Of a DNA stretch of 40,072 nucleotides, positions 32,346 through 40,072 are shown in pieces; the first letter of the stretch is position 1; each line of letters begins with the position of its first letter. This DNA comes from Candidatus Aenigmatarchaeota archaeon (GTDB taxonomy: Archaea; Aenigmatarchaeota; Aenigmatarchaeia; CG10238-14; SCSR01). Where the stretch lies: positions 1 to 40,072 of the forward strand of contig JACQIA010000045.1 of assembly GCA_016198705.1 (NCBI GenBank). Direction: 5' to 3'. Below the pieces are notes generated by a model. It was given only the letters and a program-made list of their open reading frames with translations, did not search any database and had not been told where the DNA came from. The position numbers and the translations under genes are program-made.

Positions 32346-32939
32346 TTGGCTAAGAGCACTGAAAAAAATAAGAAACCAGTCGATTTCGCATCTTTAATTA
32401 TTTTAATGGGGATCATTGCTATCGTTGTAATAATTTATACCATCCCTTCAAGAGAAACTGAAACTGCCAAAGAAGTTACAACGCCTGAAGCAGAAATTCC
32501 CACTACCATTCCCCAAACGGCAAATTGTGGAGGTTTGCAGATAGATGTAATTTCAATTTATGAGGTAAGTTCGTATACTAGGCGCGATCTTGCAAAGCCT
32601 GCATTAGAAAATCAAAAATTTGTAATAGTTGATTTAGCAGCTACAAACAAACTGAAAGAAACCAAAGAATTTGTTGCATATAGAATTAATCTTCTTGATC
32701 AAAGTAATAAAACCTATAATTTAGTGTCCTTTTTTGGAGTTGAAAAAATGACTTTAACTAACAAAACTATAATCGATTACGGTTGCGATGAGTTTGCTAT
32801 CGCATCTTTTTCTAGACCGAGATTGCTGCCTGATGAAACTATAACTGGCTGTAAAATGTTTCAAATTCCCAATTCAGTTGAACCAGCTTCGCTTTTAGTT
32901 TATGAATTGACTGAATTAACGTGCACTATTCCATTATAA
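32346..32939 (+). CDS. Anchored surface protein with beta-domain
   Basis: 197 residues. A lysine-rich start AKSTEKNKKPVDF, one helix (LIILMGIIAIVVIIYTI), a Thr/Pro/Glu linker, then a beta domain (ENQKFVIVDLAATNKLKETKEFVAYRINLLDQSNKTYN) reminiscent of DUF4352-like immunoglobulin folds. Three or four outer cysteines may pair. The track start, TTG 32334, lies in the promoter; TTG 32346 (MAKSTEKN) about 26 nt after TTATAATAT is preferred. Function unknown. Confidence 0.7.
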   Translation: MAKSTEKNKKPVDFASLIILMGIIAIVVIIYTIPSRETETAKEVTTPEAEIPTTIPQTANCGGLQIDVISIYEVSSYTRRDLAKPALENQKFVIVDLAATNKLKETKEFVAYRINLLDQSNKTYNLVSFFGVEKMTLTNKTIIDYGCDEFAIASFSRPRLLPDETITGCKMFQIPNSVEPASLLVYELTELTCTIPL

Positions 32940-32966
32940 CGCATTTCCTATTTAGATTTCAAAAGA

Positions 32967-33052
32967 TGCAGGGGGTGAGATTTGAACTCACGAAGGCACT
33001 AAGCCATCAGCTCCTAAGGCTGATCCGATTGACCAGACTACGGGACCCCTGC
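32967..33052 (-). tRNA. tRNA-Leu (anticodon TAG)
   Basis: 86 nt with discriminator A. Acceptor GCAGGGG/CCCCTGC, anticodon stem ATCAGC/GCTGAT around loop CTTAGGA with TAG at 34-36, a long variable arm (TGGCTTAGTGCCTTCG), and T-loop GAGTTCAAATCTC. No intron and no encoded CCA. Confidence 0.95.
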
Positions 33053-33087
33053 AAAGCACATATACAGTATCCACTTATAAATAACAT

Positions 33088-33522
33088 ATGGAATTTAAAT
33101 TCCTTATAATATTCGCATTACTTGCTGCAGCTATCATACTGATTTTTATCAATAAATCTGAATTGAAATATGCAAGGGTAATTGTTGGGAATACTTCGGT
33201 AAAAGCAGAGGTAGCAGATACAGCATTAAAACAAGTTAAAGGACTTATGTTTAGAAAATCATTACCTGAAAACGAAGGTATGCTGTTTATTTTTGATAAA
33301 GAAGACTACTATGGATTCTGGATGATGAACACAAGCATACCTTTGGACATAATTTGGATAAACAAAGACATGGAAATAGTTCATATAGAGAAAAATGTCC
33401 AGCCATGCGGAATTTTATGCCCAATTTACAAATCGAAAGAAAAGGCAATATATATTTTAGAAGTAAATGCTGGGTTTGTTAAGAAACATGGTATAGAAGT
33501 TGGGCATTTTGTAGAAATTTAA
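33088..33522 (+). CDS. DUF192 family protein
   Basis: 144 residues. An N-terminal helix (LIIFALLAAAIILIFI) anchors a DUF192 domain outside: ADTALKQVKGLMFRKSLPENEGMLFIF, FWMMNTSIPLDIIWINKDMEIVHIEKNVQPC, and the terminal ILEVNAGFVKKHGIEVGHFVEI. The MMNTxIPLDI and LEVNAGxV motifs define the family. Function is poorly known. Convergent with the SPFH gene. Confidence 0.93.
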   Translation: MEFKFLIIFALLAAAIILIFINKSELKYARVIVGNTSVKAEVADTALKQVKGLMFRKSLPENEGMLFIFDKEDYYGFWMMNTSIPLDIIWINKDMEIVHIEKNVQPCGILCPIYKSKEKAIYILEVNAGFVKKHGIEVGHFVEI

Positions 33523-33533
33523 TATATCTAAAC

Positions 33534-34352
33534 TTATCTGGTTGGTATTTGGATGAATGGTGTAGTTGCTCCAGTTGCTATTGGCAATTTGCCATCCCAC
33601 TTCTGAGTTGCCAGAAATTCTATATACTGAGGACTCTTTACTAATTCTTCGTTAATTATCCTGATGGCCTCTGCCTCACCCTTTGCTTTTTCTATTGCTT
33701 GTTCTGCTTCTATTTTAATTCTTTTCAAATCGTTTTCTGCCTTCAAAGCTAATTGTTGAGCTGTAACTTTAGATTCTATAGCTTCGGTAAATTGCTGGCT
33801 AAATTGGAAATCTGTAATAGAAACAGTTTCAACAATTATACCTCTTGGAGTCAACCTACTCTTTAATCCTTCTTCTATAGTATCTTTTACTAGCGGTCTT
33901 TGTGTAATTAATTCTTCAGCATTAAACCTTGCTGTGGAAGCTTTAACAACTTCTTGAATCGCTGGTGATATAAATCTGTCAGCATAGCCTGATCCTAGCG
34001 TTTGATATATTTCATTAACTCTTTCTGGATCTAAATGATAGTTCACTGCCACTTTAGTATGTGTATCTTGAAGGTCTTTTGAGGCAGCGGTTGAATCACT
34101 TTCGTATTTTTGCGTCCTGACATCCATTATAGGAGCATTGTTTACAATTGGTGTTATTATGTGCAATCCCTCATCAAAAACTTCCCCTGTCACCCTCCCA
34201 AATTCTAAAAGAACTCCACGCTGGCCTGGGCCTACAATCACTATAGAACTTACTGCCAAACCAATTAGAATTAATAGAATTATAAAAACTCCAATATATT
34301 TTCCCAAACTTGTTTCTCCAGGTTCAGCCACGATTACTTTTGGCATAAACAT
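33534..34352 (-). CDS. SPFH/prohibitin-family membrane protein
   Basis: 272 residues. One helix near the N-terminus (IGVFIILLILIGLAVSSIVIV), then PGQRGVLLEFGRVTGEVFDEGLHIITPIVN, the SPFH/Band-7 domain, and a coiled-coil segment (QQLALKAENDLKRIKIEAEQAIEKAKGEAEAIRI), ending in the prohibitin-like PQYIEFLATQKWDGKLP. Such proteins form membrane rings that often regulate proteases. Two ATGs (34352, 34346) could start it. Confidence 0.94.
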   Translation of the reverse strand: MFMPKVIVAEPGETSLGKYIGVFIILLILIGLAVSSIVIVGPGQRGVLLEFGRVTGEVFDEGLHIITPIVNNAPIMDVRTQKYESDSTAASKDLQDTHTKVAVNYHLDPERVNEIYQTLGSGYADRFISPAIQEVVKASTARFNAEELITQRPLVKDTIEEGLKSRLTPRGIIVETVSITDFQFSQQFTEAIESKVTAQQLALKAENDLKRIKIEAEQAIEKAKGEAEAIRIINEELVKSPQYIEFLATQKWDGKLPIATGATTPFIQIPTR

Positions 34353-34423
34353 ATTGATAAATGATAGAAATAAATAGGCTTGAATATTATTTGCACAGTT
34401 AAAAATATGATTAAAAAATTCAA

Positions 34424-34513
34424 TGCTCCCTACGGGATTTGAACCCGTGTCCAGAGCTTTTTCCGCTTTAATTCGAGAAGCTCTTATCCTTGACCGGACT
34501 AGACGAAGGGAGC
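34424..34513 (-). tRNA. tRNA-Glu (anticodon CTC) with ~15-nt intron
   Basis: Acceptor GCTCCCT/AGGGAGC, D stem GTCT/GGAT, anticodon stem AGAGC/GCTCT, T-loop CGGGTTCAAATCCCG. The anticodon stem encloses 22 nt: 7 loop bases plus about 15 inserted after position 37, the canonical archaeal intron site. The loop starts TTCTCG, giving CTC. Spliced length 75 nt. Confidence 0.85.
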
Positions 34514-34613
34514 GTATAATTATATCAATATCACAATTTACTTAAATTTGTGGCCCGAAGTACTTTAGACCTTAGGTACAATTGATATATTTCCAAAATT
34601 TAAATCTAATTCA

Positions 34614-35360
34614 ATGGCAAAAGGCATATCTTCAGTATTGATTATCATAATTGTTATTGTAATAGGAGCGGCACTAATTTTATCTTCACAGCCCCAAAAT
34701 ACCGCAAAAGAAATATTCAACGTTATCCCCACAGTAATCCAAGCAGAAACCAAAGAAGTCACGTGGGCTGGGCATCCTTTTGAAATCGGCAAATTAAGCA
34801 CATTTCAATATCCAACATCAGGCAATGCAGGCATACAATTCACCGACAAGGGATTCTATGCGCCTAGCTACTCGTTGCCAAGAAGTAAGTTGCTTGACGT
34901 GAATATGAATCAAAAAATTAAGGTAAAAGTCACGGGCAATTTCGAGGGGCAGTTATATAACATGAGCACTGTGAATGCTGGATGCGGGAAAAACATCAAT
35001 TATTATGGGGCGAAATGCCTGACGACCGAGGCATATCATTTCTCCGAAATTTGCATTTACCTTGTGGATTCCAAGGAGACGAAATACGGCATAAGATGCT
35101 TGGGAACAAGGCACAATCTTATACAGGGCAATATTCGGGAGCATTTCAAGTTCGACTGGTTTACTGTTGAGAATACAGGCAAAGGCGTTATAGTCGAGGA
35201 CAGTTCTGGGATCAAACTCGACTTTATCGATGATATGACGACGGAACACAGCATATCAAGCCTCGATAAGAATGACAAGTGGCGTCTGAGGATAAACAGT
35301 CATGTGAACGGCGAGGGATGGTCGAGAGTAGAAATAAATGATATTGAAATAGTGAAATAA
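34614..35360 (+). CDS. Anchored secreted protein, unknown family
   Basis: 248 residues. A pilin-like N-terminal helix (ISSVLIIIIVIVIGAALIL) precedes a beta-rich exterior: FQYPTSGNAGIQFTDKGFYAPSY, cysteine pairs (GCGKN, GAKCLT, EICIY, IRCLG) and a concanavalin-like end (KWRLRINSHVNGEGWSRVEINDIEI). The last 400 bases look less AT-rich than the neighbours and carry shadow ORFs in several frames. It sits between tRNA-Glu and tRNA-Arg. Possibly an acquired surface protein. Confidence 0.65.
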   Translation: MAKGISSVLIIIIVIVIGAALILSSQPQNTAKEIFNVIPTVIQAETKEVTWAGHPFEIGKLSTFQYPTSGNAGIQFTDKGFYAPSYSLPRSKLLDVNMNQKIKVKVTGNFEGQLYNMSTVNAGCGKNINYYGAKCLTTEAYHFSEICIYLVDSKETKYGIRCLGTRHNLIQGNIREHFKFDWFTVENTGKGVIVEDSSGIKLDFIDDMTTEHSISSLDKNDKWRLRINSHVNGEGWSRVEINDIEIVK

Positions 35361-35395
35361 AATCAAAGCTACCTTAAATGTAACCTTAGGTTAAG

Positions 35396-35481
35396 TGGAC
35401 CCGAAGGGATTCGAACCCTTAACCCGAGGTTGCTACCATAAGACCGAAGCCTCGTCGGATATCCAGTTTCCGCACGGGTCC
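35396..35481 (-). tRNA. tRNA-Arg (anticodon TCG) with ~13-nt intron
   Basis: Acceptor GGACCCG/CGGGTCC, D stem CGGA/TCCG, anticodon stem CGAGG/CCTCG, T arm AAGGG-TTCGAAT-CCCTT. Loop CTTCGG then about 13 inserted nt (TCTTATGGTAGCA) before A38, the 37/38 position. Spliced length 73 nt, discriminator A. Confidence 0.87.
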
Positions 35482-35516
35482 TTATAAACAATTTTAGAAT
35501 TAGAAGATAAAACCCT

Positions 35517-35747
35517 TTATAACTTATTTATTATCATGTCCCGTATCTTCTTTGGATCTGCTCTCCCACCAGATTTCTTCATCACTTCGTCAATCAATTT
35601 GTCCAAAGAATCTCTATTACCAGCACGATAATCCAACAATGTTTTTGTATTGTCATCTATAGTCTCTCGAACCAATTCATTCAAACTTTTCTGCCTAATT
35701 AAAATTTTCTCATAATCCAAATATCCATCCTTCTTCAGTTTCTTCAT
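35517..35747 (-). CDS. Free-standing GatB/YqeY-tail domain protein
   Basis: 76 residues. The second half (YRAGNRDSLDKLIDEVMKKS, then GRADPKKIRDMII) aligns without gaps to the C-terminus of the GatB 2.5 kb away (KTGNEKSIQFLIGQVLKKTK, then ADPNKIREIL). This tail domain binds tRNA in GatB/GatE and is also found as YqeY. Here it has an extra N-terminus of about 25 residues and no catalytic part. It is 32 bp downstream of deoxyhypusine synthase on the same strand. It could be a tRNA-amidotransferase helper or a relic. Confidence 0.75.
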   Translation of the reverse strand: MKKLKKDGYLDYEKILIRQKSLNELVRETIDDNTKTLLDYRAGNRDSLDKLIDEVMKKSGGRADPKKIRDMIINKL

Positions 35748-35779
35748 AGTTCAGAACTGATTTTCAGATTATAAAAGCA

Positions 35780-36844
35780 TTACTTCTTGCCGTCGAATAA
35801 AGAGGTGAGTTCTGCACCTTTTCTCTTGATTTTAACCCTTTCAGCCAAAGCATGCGCAACCAAAGGCAATGCAATAGTAGCATCAGAATAGCATTGTATG
35901 GTTTTTTCACTGATGACTTCTTTACCCCAGCTTGATGCTTCCTCAAAAGTGCAACCCGACAATCCTCCCCACTGAGGGGAATCAGTAGTTATCTGTATTG
36001 CGTACTTGTGAGGATAATATGTTTCATCAGTACCTTTTCTCATCAATGCATCTTTTCTATTTGGAATTTTTCTATCTTTATACAATAAATCACCTGTAAC
36101 AGCAAATAGTTGAATGAAATCCTTAGGTACGCCACCACCTATATAGATGACACCAGTATCGCTCACCTTCTCCCCCATACTCATGAATTCTACATAATCC
36201 TTTACACTATCCAATGTTAGATTGAAACCTCTGCTTCTTGCAATCAATGCAGCATCACCATAAGGACTGTCTATGATGGCAGGACAGAAGATTGGAACAT
36301 TATTTTCTGCAGCCGTTGAAACTATGCTTTTAATCCCTTTTTTGCTTAACCATTTACCAAACAGATGCAGGAATCCCCTTGAAGAATATCTATGATTTTC
36401 ATCTAATGTGACAATAAAATCCGCAATTAATTCTGTCATTTCAAGATAATCAATCTCGGCACCGTAAACATCATAGTATCTGTTATATCCTTCTTTAAAC
36501 AATTTTGCATCATCAGCCACAGGAGAGCCTTTCATGTAGTCAAATCCCATGGCATCTACAATATCTTCTGAAATGTTTGCACCAGTGGGAACCAATACGT
36601 CAATAAAATGATTTTCTATCAGCCATTTTATGATTTTCCATTGCCCTGTTGTGCTTAAGGAGCCTGCGTATCCGAAGAAAATTGTGACATTCGGATCTTT
36701 AATCATCTTTTCCCAGACATCTACTACTTCCCCCAACTTTCTTCCTTGAAATCCTGTTTGAGTCATTTCTGAAAGAAGTTGTGAAATTTTTTTCCCGTTG
36801 TGGACTTCAATTGCCTTTACTTTTTTTCCCGATTTATCATTCAT
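35780..36844 (-). CDS. dys: Deoxyhypusine synthase
   Basis: 354 residues. Signatures: ELLSEMTQTGFQGRKLGEVVDVW-like start, FFGYAGSLSTTGQWKIIKWLIEN, VLVPTGANISEDIVDAMG, PVFCPA-type PIFCPAIIDSPYGD, IYIGGGVPKDFI, and the catalytic lysine in FEEASSWGKEVISEK. It transfers the aminobutyl group of spermidine to a lysine of aIF5A. Length is typical. It is an archaeal/eukaryotic marker, supporting the assignment of the window. Confidence 0.97.
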   Translation of the reverse strand: MNDKSGKKVKAIEVHNGKKISQLLSEMTQTGFQGRKLGEVVDVWEKMIKDPNVTIFFGYAGSLSTTGQWKIIKWLIENHFIDVLVPTGANISEDIVDAMGFDYMKGSPVADDAKLFKEGYNRYYDVYGAEIDYLEMTELIADFIVTLDENHRYSSRGFLHLFGKWLSKKGIKSIVSTAAENNVPIFCPAIIDSPYGDAALIARSRGFNLTLDSVKDYVEFMSMGEKVSDTGVIYIGGGVPKDFIQLFAVTGDLLYKDRKIPNRKDALMRKGTDETYYPHKYAIQITTDSPQWGGLSGCTFEEASSWGKEVISEKTIQCYSDATIALPLVAHALAERVKIKRKGAELTSLFDGKK

Positions 36845-36901
36845 TTAATTCTCTTTATAATATGAATTACTCATTTAAATTATTTTCTAAAAAAATTTAG
36901 G

Positions 36902-37014
36902 CGCCTTCGGGGAGACTCGAACTCCCGACCTCCTGATTAACAGTTTCAACCTTCTCATCGAAGTCAGTTGCTCTACCTATTGCTCCTAGTTTTACTAGTC
37001 TGAGCTACGAAGGC
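36902..37014 (-). tRNA. tRNA-Asn (anticodon GTT) with two apparent introns
   Basis: 113 nt: acceptor GCCTTCG/CGAAGGC, discriminator G, T arm GGGAG-TTCGAGT-CTCCC. Removing ~18 nt from the D-loop (after CAGACTAG, before GTAGAGC) and ~20 nt between positions 33 and 34 of the anticodon loop leaves a normal 75-nt tRNA-Asn with loop CTGTTAA. The second insert can fold as TTCGA-N8-TTGAA. Boundaries are ambiguous because ACT (and ACTAG) are repeated at the junctions. Confidence 0.85.
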
Positions 37015-37047
37015 AACTTACAAACTATTGTACGATTAAGTTATTAT

Positions 37048-38052
37048 TTAAATCTGATTTCTATAGCCGGATTTTTCTGTAGCTTCAATAACTTTTACTG
37101 CCATCCTAACAGCTTCTATCGGATAGGCGCCAGCAGCCGTCTCATTTGATAGCATAATGGCATCAACACCATCAAATACAGAGTTTGCTATATCTAAAAC
37201 TTCTGCACGTGATGGAAACGGAGAACGTACCATAGAAAGAAGTATATGCGTAGCCACTATAACTGGTTTATTTGCCTTATGACATTTTTTGATTATATTT
37301 TTCTGGTGCAAAGGAAGTTCTTCTATTGGAACCTGCAAACCTAAATCACCGCGAGCTATCATTATACCATCAGACACTTCTATTATTTTATCGATATTTT
37401 TCAGCGAGTTGACAGTCTCTATCTTCGAGATTAATTTTATCTTAGGAGCTTTTACTATAGATCTTACATATTCAACGTTAGACGCATCATTTACAAAAGA
37501 TAATGCAATAAAATCTACACCCAATTCTTTGGCAAAGATAATTTTGCCTTTATCCATAATTGAAAATGGCATTTCTGGCGTGAATGAACTTATATTGACA
37601 CCCTTTCTTGATAATAATAATCCACCATGCAAAACTTCGCATAATATCTTGTCTTTTGCAATCTTTTTCGCTTCAAGAGCAATTGCACCATCATCAAGGA
37701 AAATCTCGTCGCCAACCTTTGCAGATATTTTTGAAGAATAAGGTATCGGTATTACGTTATCTTCATATGCGTTTTTTCCAAATTCCATATACACTTCAGA
37801 TCCTGTTATAAGGTCTATACCAGTAGCTGGCAACTGCCCTATTCTTATTTTCGGTCCTGGTATATCCGCCATTAATTTTACAGGAAGATCCAATCTTTTT
37901 ATCAAGTTCACCATTTCTTCATGGCTTTTTCTGTTTCCATGCGCCAAATTTAAACGAAATATAGCAACTCCTTCATCAACTAAGCGTTTTATCATGGATG
38001 TTCTTTTAGAGGCAGGACCCAACGTTGCAATAACTTTTGTTTTTCTAATCAT
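37048..38052 (-). CDS. pyk: Pyruvate kinase, short form
   Basis: 334 residues, against about 470 for usual pyruvate kinases. Present: MIRKTKVIATLGPAS, RLNLAHGN, PGPKIRIG, EIFLDDGAI, LISKIETVNSL, IMIARGDLGLQVPIEE, and MLSNETAAGAYPIEAV. The C-terminal regulatory domain after the barrel is missing, with a clean stop (SGYRNQI). Converts PEP and ADP to pyruvate and ATP. Probably unregulated by sugar effectors; active-site residues look intact. Downstream of gatB by 28 bp, so perhaps in its operon. Confidence 0.93.
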   Translation of the reverse strand: MIRKTKVIATLGPASKRTSMIKRLVDEGVAIFRLNLAHGNRKSHEEMVNLIKRLDLPVKLMADIPGPKIRIGQLPATGIDLITGSEVYMEFGKNAYEDNVIPIPYSSKISAKVGDEIFLDDGAIALEAKKIAKDKILCEVLHGGLLLSRKGVNISSFTPEMPFSIMDKGKIIFAKELGVDFIALSFVNDASNVEYVRSIVKAPKIKLISKIETVNSLKNIDKIIEVSDGIMIARGDLGLQVPIEELPLHQKNIIKKCHKANKPVIVATHILLSMVRSPFPSRAEVLDIANSVFDGVDAIMLSNETAAGAYPIEAVRMAVKVIEATEKSGYRNQI

Positions 38053-38080
38053 CTTACTTCACCAAAATATAGATTGAAGC

Positions 38081-39475
38081 TTAAATGAGCCTTTTAAGGA
38101 TTTCTCTGATTTTATTGGGATCTGCTGAAGATTTCGTCTTTTTAAGGACCTGTCCTATAAGGAATTGTATAGATTTCTCATTTCCTGTCTTATAATTCTC
38201 TACAGCTTTCTTATTCTCCTCAATAACTTCCTTTATTACAGATTCCAAATCTATTTTTTTGGGCAAACCTTTTTCCTTGATCAATTCTCTTACGGATTTC
38301 CCTGATGGTACAAGTTCCTTTATCAGTTCTTTTCCAAATCTTTCGGTTATTGTTCCTCTATCCATCGAATCTACAAATTCTACAAAAAGTTTGGGTGTAA
38401 TTTTTGACTGCCTGATGGTCAATCCATTCCAATTCAAAACCTTCAACAAGTCCGTCACAATCCATTTGGCAATAAATTCTGATTTATTAAACAATTTTAC
38501 GCATGCCTCGAAGAAATCTGCTAATGCCTTGTCAACATAAACTATAACTTTCGCATCCCTTTCAGGGATTTTGTATTCTTTGACAAATCTCTCAATTCTC
38601 TGGTCAGGCAATTCTGGCATTTGTTTAGCCATCTTATCTACCCAAACCTTCCCAATCTCAATCATCGTCAAATCTGGCTCAAAAATATATCCGTAATCCT
38701 CCTCAAGCTCTTTTTTTCTCAAAGTTACTGTAGTGTTAGTGTCTGCATCAAAATGCCTAGTTTCCCTTTGAACTTTCATTCCCATCTGAAGCAAATTCTT
38801 CTGCCTAACAATTTCATAGTTCAAAGCCTTTTCAACATTAGCAAATCCCGTAATATTCTTCACCTCAGCCCTTTCTCCACCTTCCAAAGAAACATTAGCA
38901 TCTGCACGCATCGAGCCTTCTTTGCTGGCATCAAATACCTCCAAATGTTCCAGTATGGATGTTAATTTCGATAGAAATTCCCTAACTTCTTTCGTATCTA
39001 TAAAATCCGGTTCTGTAACTATCTCAACCATCGGAGCACCCGAACGATTATAATCCGCCAACACATACTGTGCAGAAGTTATTCCCCCACCGACATGCAC
39101 AAGCTTCGCAGGATCTTCTTCAATATGGACTCTTCTTATCCTAATCTTCTTGTCAAATACTTCCAAATAACCATTGTTAGATAAGGGAATTTCATATTGA
39201 GTTATCTGAAAATTTTTTGCCATGTCTGGATAGAAGTAAGTTTTCCTTGAGAAGAACATTTCTGGGGCTATCCTGCAGTTCAAAGCTTTCGCAATCATTA
39301 TCCCAGAGTCTATAACTTTCTTATTAACCGCAGGTTTACTGCCCGGGAAACCTAGACAAATCGGGCATGTATTGGAATTGGGATCTTTGCCGTCGTAATT
39401 ACTTGAGCATCTGCAGAAAAGTTTGCTTTCTGTAAGCAAGTGAACATGGATTTCCAATCCAATCATCACTTTCAT
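38081..39475 (-). CDS. gatB: Aspartyl/glutamyl-tRNA(Asn/Gln) amidotransferase subunit B
   Basis: 464 residues. GatB family blocks: MIGLEIHVHLLTESKLFCRCSS, CPICLGFPGSKPAVNKKVI, KTYFYPDMAKNFQITQYEIPL, RRVHIEEDPAKLVHV, YNRSGAPMVEIVTEPD, SMRADANVSL, plus the C-terminal YqeY-like tail. It is the kinase and tRNA-binding subunit of transamidation of Glu-tRNA(Gln) or Asp-tRNA(Asn). GatA and GatC are not in the window. It overlaps the Nudix gene as ATGA. Confidence 0.97.
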   Translation of the reverse strand: MKVMIGLEIHVHLLTESKLFCRCSSNYDGKDPNSNTCPICLGFPGSKPAVNKKVIDSGIMIAKALNCRIAPEMFFSRKTYFYPDMAKNFQITQYEIPLSNNGYLEVFDKKIRIRRVHIEEDPAKLVHVGGGITSAQYVLADYNRSGAPMVEIVTEPDFIDTKEVREFLSKLTSILEHLEVFDASKEGSMRADANVSLEGGERAEVKNITGFANVEKALNYEIVRQKNLLQMGMKVQRETRHFDADTNTTVTLRKKELEEDYGYIFEPDLTMIEIGKVWVDKMAKQMPELPDQRIERFVKEYKIPERDAKVIVYVDKALADFFEACVKLFNKSEFIAKWIVTDLLKVLNWNGLTIRQSKITPKLFVEFVDSMDRGTITERFGKELIKELVPSGKSVRELIKEKGLPKKIDLESVIKEVIEENKKAVENYKTGNEKSIQFLIGQVLKKTKSSADPNKIREILKRLI

Positions 39476-40014
39476 ATATTTAATTTCTCCTTCGCAAGTT
39501 TTAATCCTAAAAGTGTATATGCCGTTGTCAATTCACCATCAAGAAACATTTTAAACGCCTTGTTTATAGGCATCTTTATCACTTCTATAATTTCATTCTC
39601 TTCAGGCTTTTTTTCCGTTTTATCCAATTCTATAGCTAAGAAAATATGATGAATACCATTGCTATTCGCGGATACAGCAGTTGTAGCCAGTTTCTCTAAA
39701 GTTTTAGCCTTCATCCCCACTTCTTCTACCAATTCTTTAGCGGCTCTAATTTCAGGATTATTCTCCTCCTCTTTATTCTCGCATACACCAGCCGGTATTT
39801 GTATGATATGCCTTTCCCAGGCTAGTCTCCACTCTTTGGTGAGATATACGTTATTGTTTTTGTCAACAGGAACAATAGATACTGTCATGGGGAATTTCGC
39901 ATATGAAAAATTCACTAAATTACCGTTATCAAGTTTGGCTTTGGCTGAAATTACTTCTAATCTGCCAGTTTTCAATATAGATTTTTTTTCTAGAATTTCT
40001 CCCATATTTAACAA
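39472..40014 (-). CDS. Nudix hydrolase, ADP-ribose pyrophosphatase-like
   Basis: 180 residues. The Nudix box spans GVCENKEEENNPEIRAAKELVEEVGM, fitting GX5EX7REUXEEXGU apart from Lys for Arg in KELVEEVG. Flanking strands (VSIVPVDKNNNVYLTKEWR, HIIQIPAG) and IFLAIELDKTEKKPEENE resemble ADPRase. It probably cleaves ADP-ribose or a similar dinucleotide. Start at ATG 40014 (MLNMGEI); the second ATG three codons later is also possible. First gene of a unit with gatB and perhaps pyk. Confidence 0.9.
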   Translation of the reverse strand: MLNMGEILEKKSILKTGRLEVISAKAKLDNGNLVNFSYAKFPMTVSIVPVDKNNNVYLTKEWRLAWERHIIQIPAGVCENKEEENNPEIRAAKELVEEVGMKAKTLEKLATTAVSANSNGIHHIFLAIELDKTEKKPEENEIIEVIKMPINKAFKMFLDGELTTAYTLLGLKLAKEKLNI

Positions 40015-40072
40015 TAATTAATGAATCATGCAACAATATTTATCTATTTTTCATGAGCATTTCTAGTTTTAA

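Noticed and set aside
34953-35278. Overlapping ORFs of 62-98 residues on both strands in the surface gene
   Set aside because: The 248-residue frame has a membrane anchor and cysteine pairs; the others are expected chance frames in less AT-rich sequence.

Overview
The window comes from an AT-rich archaeal genome, most likely a DPANN lineage; a Woesearchaeales/Pacearchaeales-like member is a guess. The evidence is: archaeal aIF2-alpha next to Nop10, deoxyhypusine synthase, archaeal-type S2, a PAC2-family protein, GatB, intron-bearing tRNA genes, TATA boxes about 26 nt before start codons (leaderless mRNAs), and an ITGRAV-type motif after a signal anchor. Several systems more usual in bacteria are mixed in: Ni-SOD with its protease SodX, NrdR with NrdJ, a complete SufCBDSU set, and FolE type I.

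Layout. 1-7.36 kb holds one enormous minus-strand ORF that is still open at the left edge. The ORF track missed it and shows only its plus-strand shadows. It encodes a cytoplasmic winged-helix-like domain, one membrane helix, and a sequon-rich repetitive exterior of more than 2,300 residues. 7.5-9.15 kb carries small membrane proteins, a secreted protein and a VIT1/CCC1 metal transporter. 9.2-11.8 kb is a redox-stress patch: Ni-SOD and SodX, a RelBE-like pair, three overlooked microgenes (one encoding a 22-residue metallothionein-like peptide) and MsrA. 11.8-15.5 kb is nrdR-nrdJ behind a palindrome-rich leader. 15.6-20 kb is translation and housekeeping (S2, PAC2, Nop10, aIF2-alpha) interrupted by two DMT transporters and a small Cas2-like gene with a perfect 16-bp palindrome in its promoter.

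20.1-23.4 kb has a secreted coiled-coil protein with a small membrane partner, a ZIP transporter, a cupredoxin-like surface protein and a small PD-(D/E)XK-like nuclease. 23.5-29.0 kb is a suf operon led by a four-cysteine HTH regulator whose promoter holds an inverted repeat beside the TATA box. 29.0-31.3 kb is a queC-folE-queD-flavin reductase operon for 7-deazaguanine synthesis. 31.4-35.4 kb has a DUF475/TerC-like membrane protein, surface proteins, DUF192 and SPFH genes and tRNA-Leu and tRNA-Glu. 35.4-40 kb has tRNA-Arg, a free-standing GatB-tail protein, deoxyhypusine synthase, a tRNA-Asn with two apparent introns, a short pyruvate kinase, GatB and a Nudix hydrolase.

Taken together, the genes suggest a small archaeon that meets oxygen: metal uptake and storage, superoxide and methionine-sulfoxide repair, oxygen-tolerant Suf assembly and an oxygen-independent ribonucleotide reductase. 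It also displays a very large surface protein that may signal to DNA. The most novel-looking items are the HTH-membrane-adhesin fusion, the metallothionein-like microgene, the Cas2-like gene with its operator, the suf regulator and operator, and the doubly interrupted tRNA-Asn. No gene-free stretch exceeds 300 bases once the small ORFs are counted.
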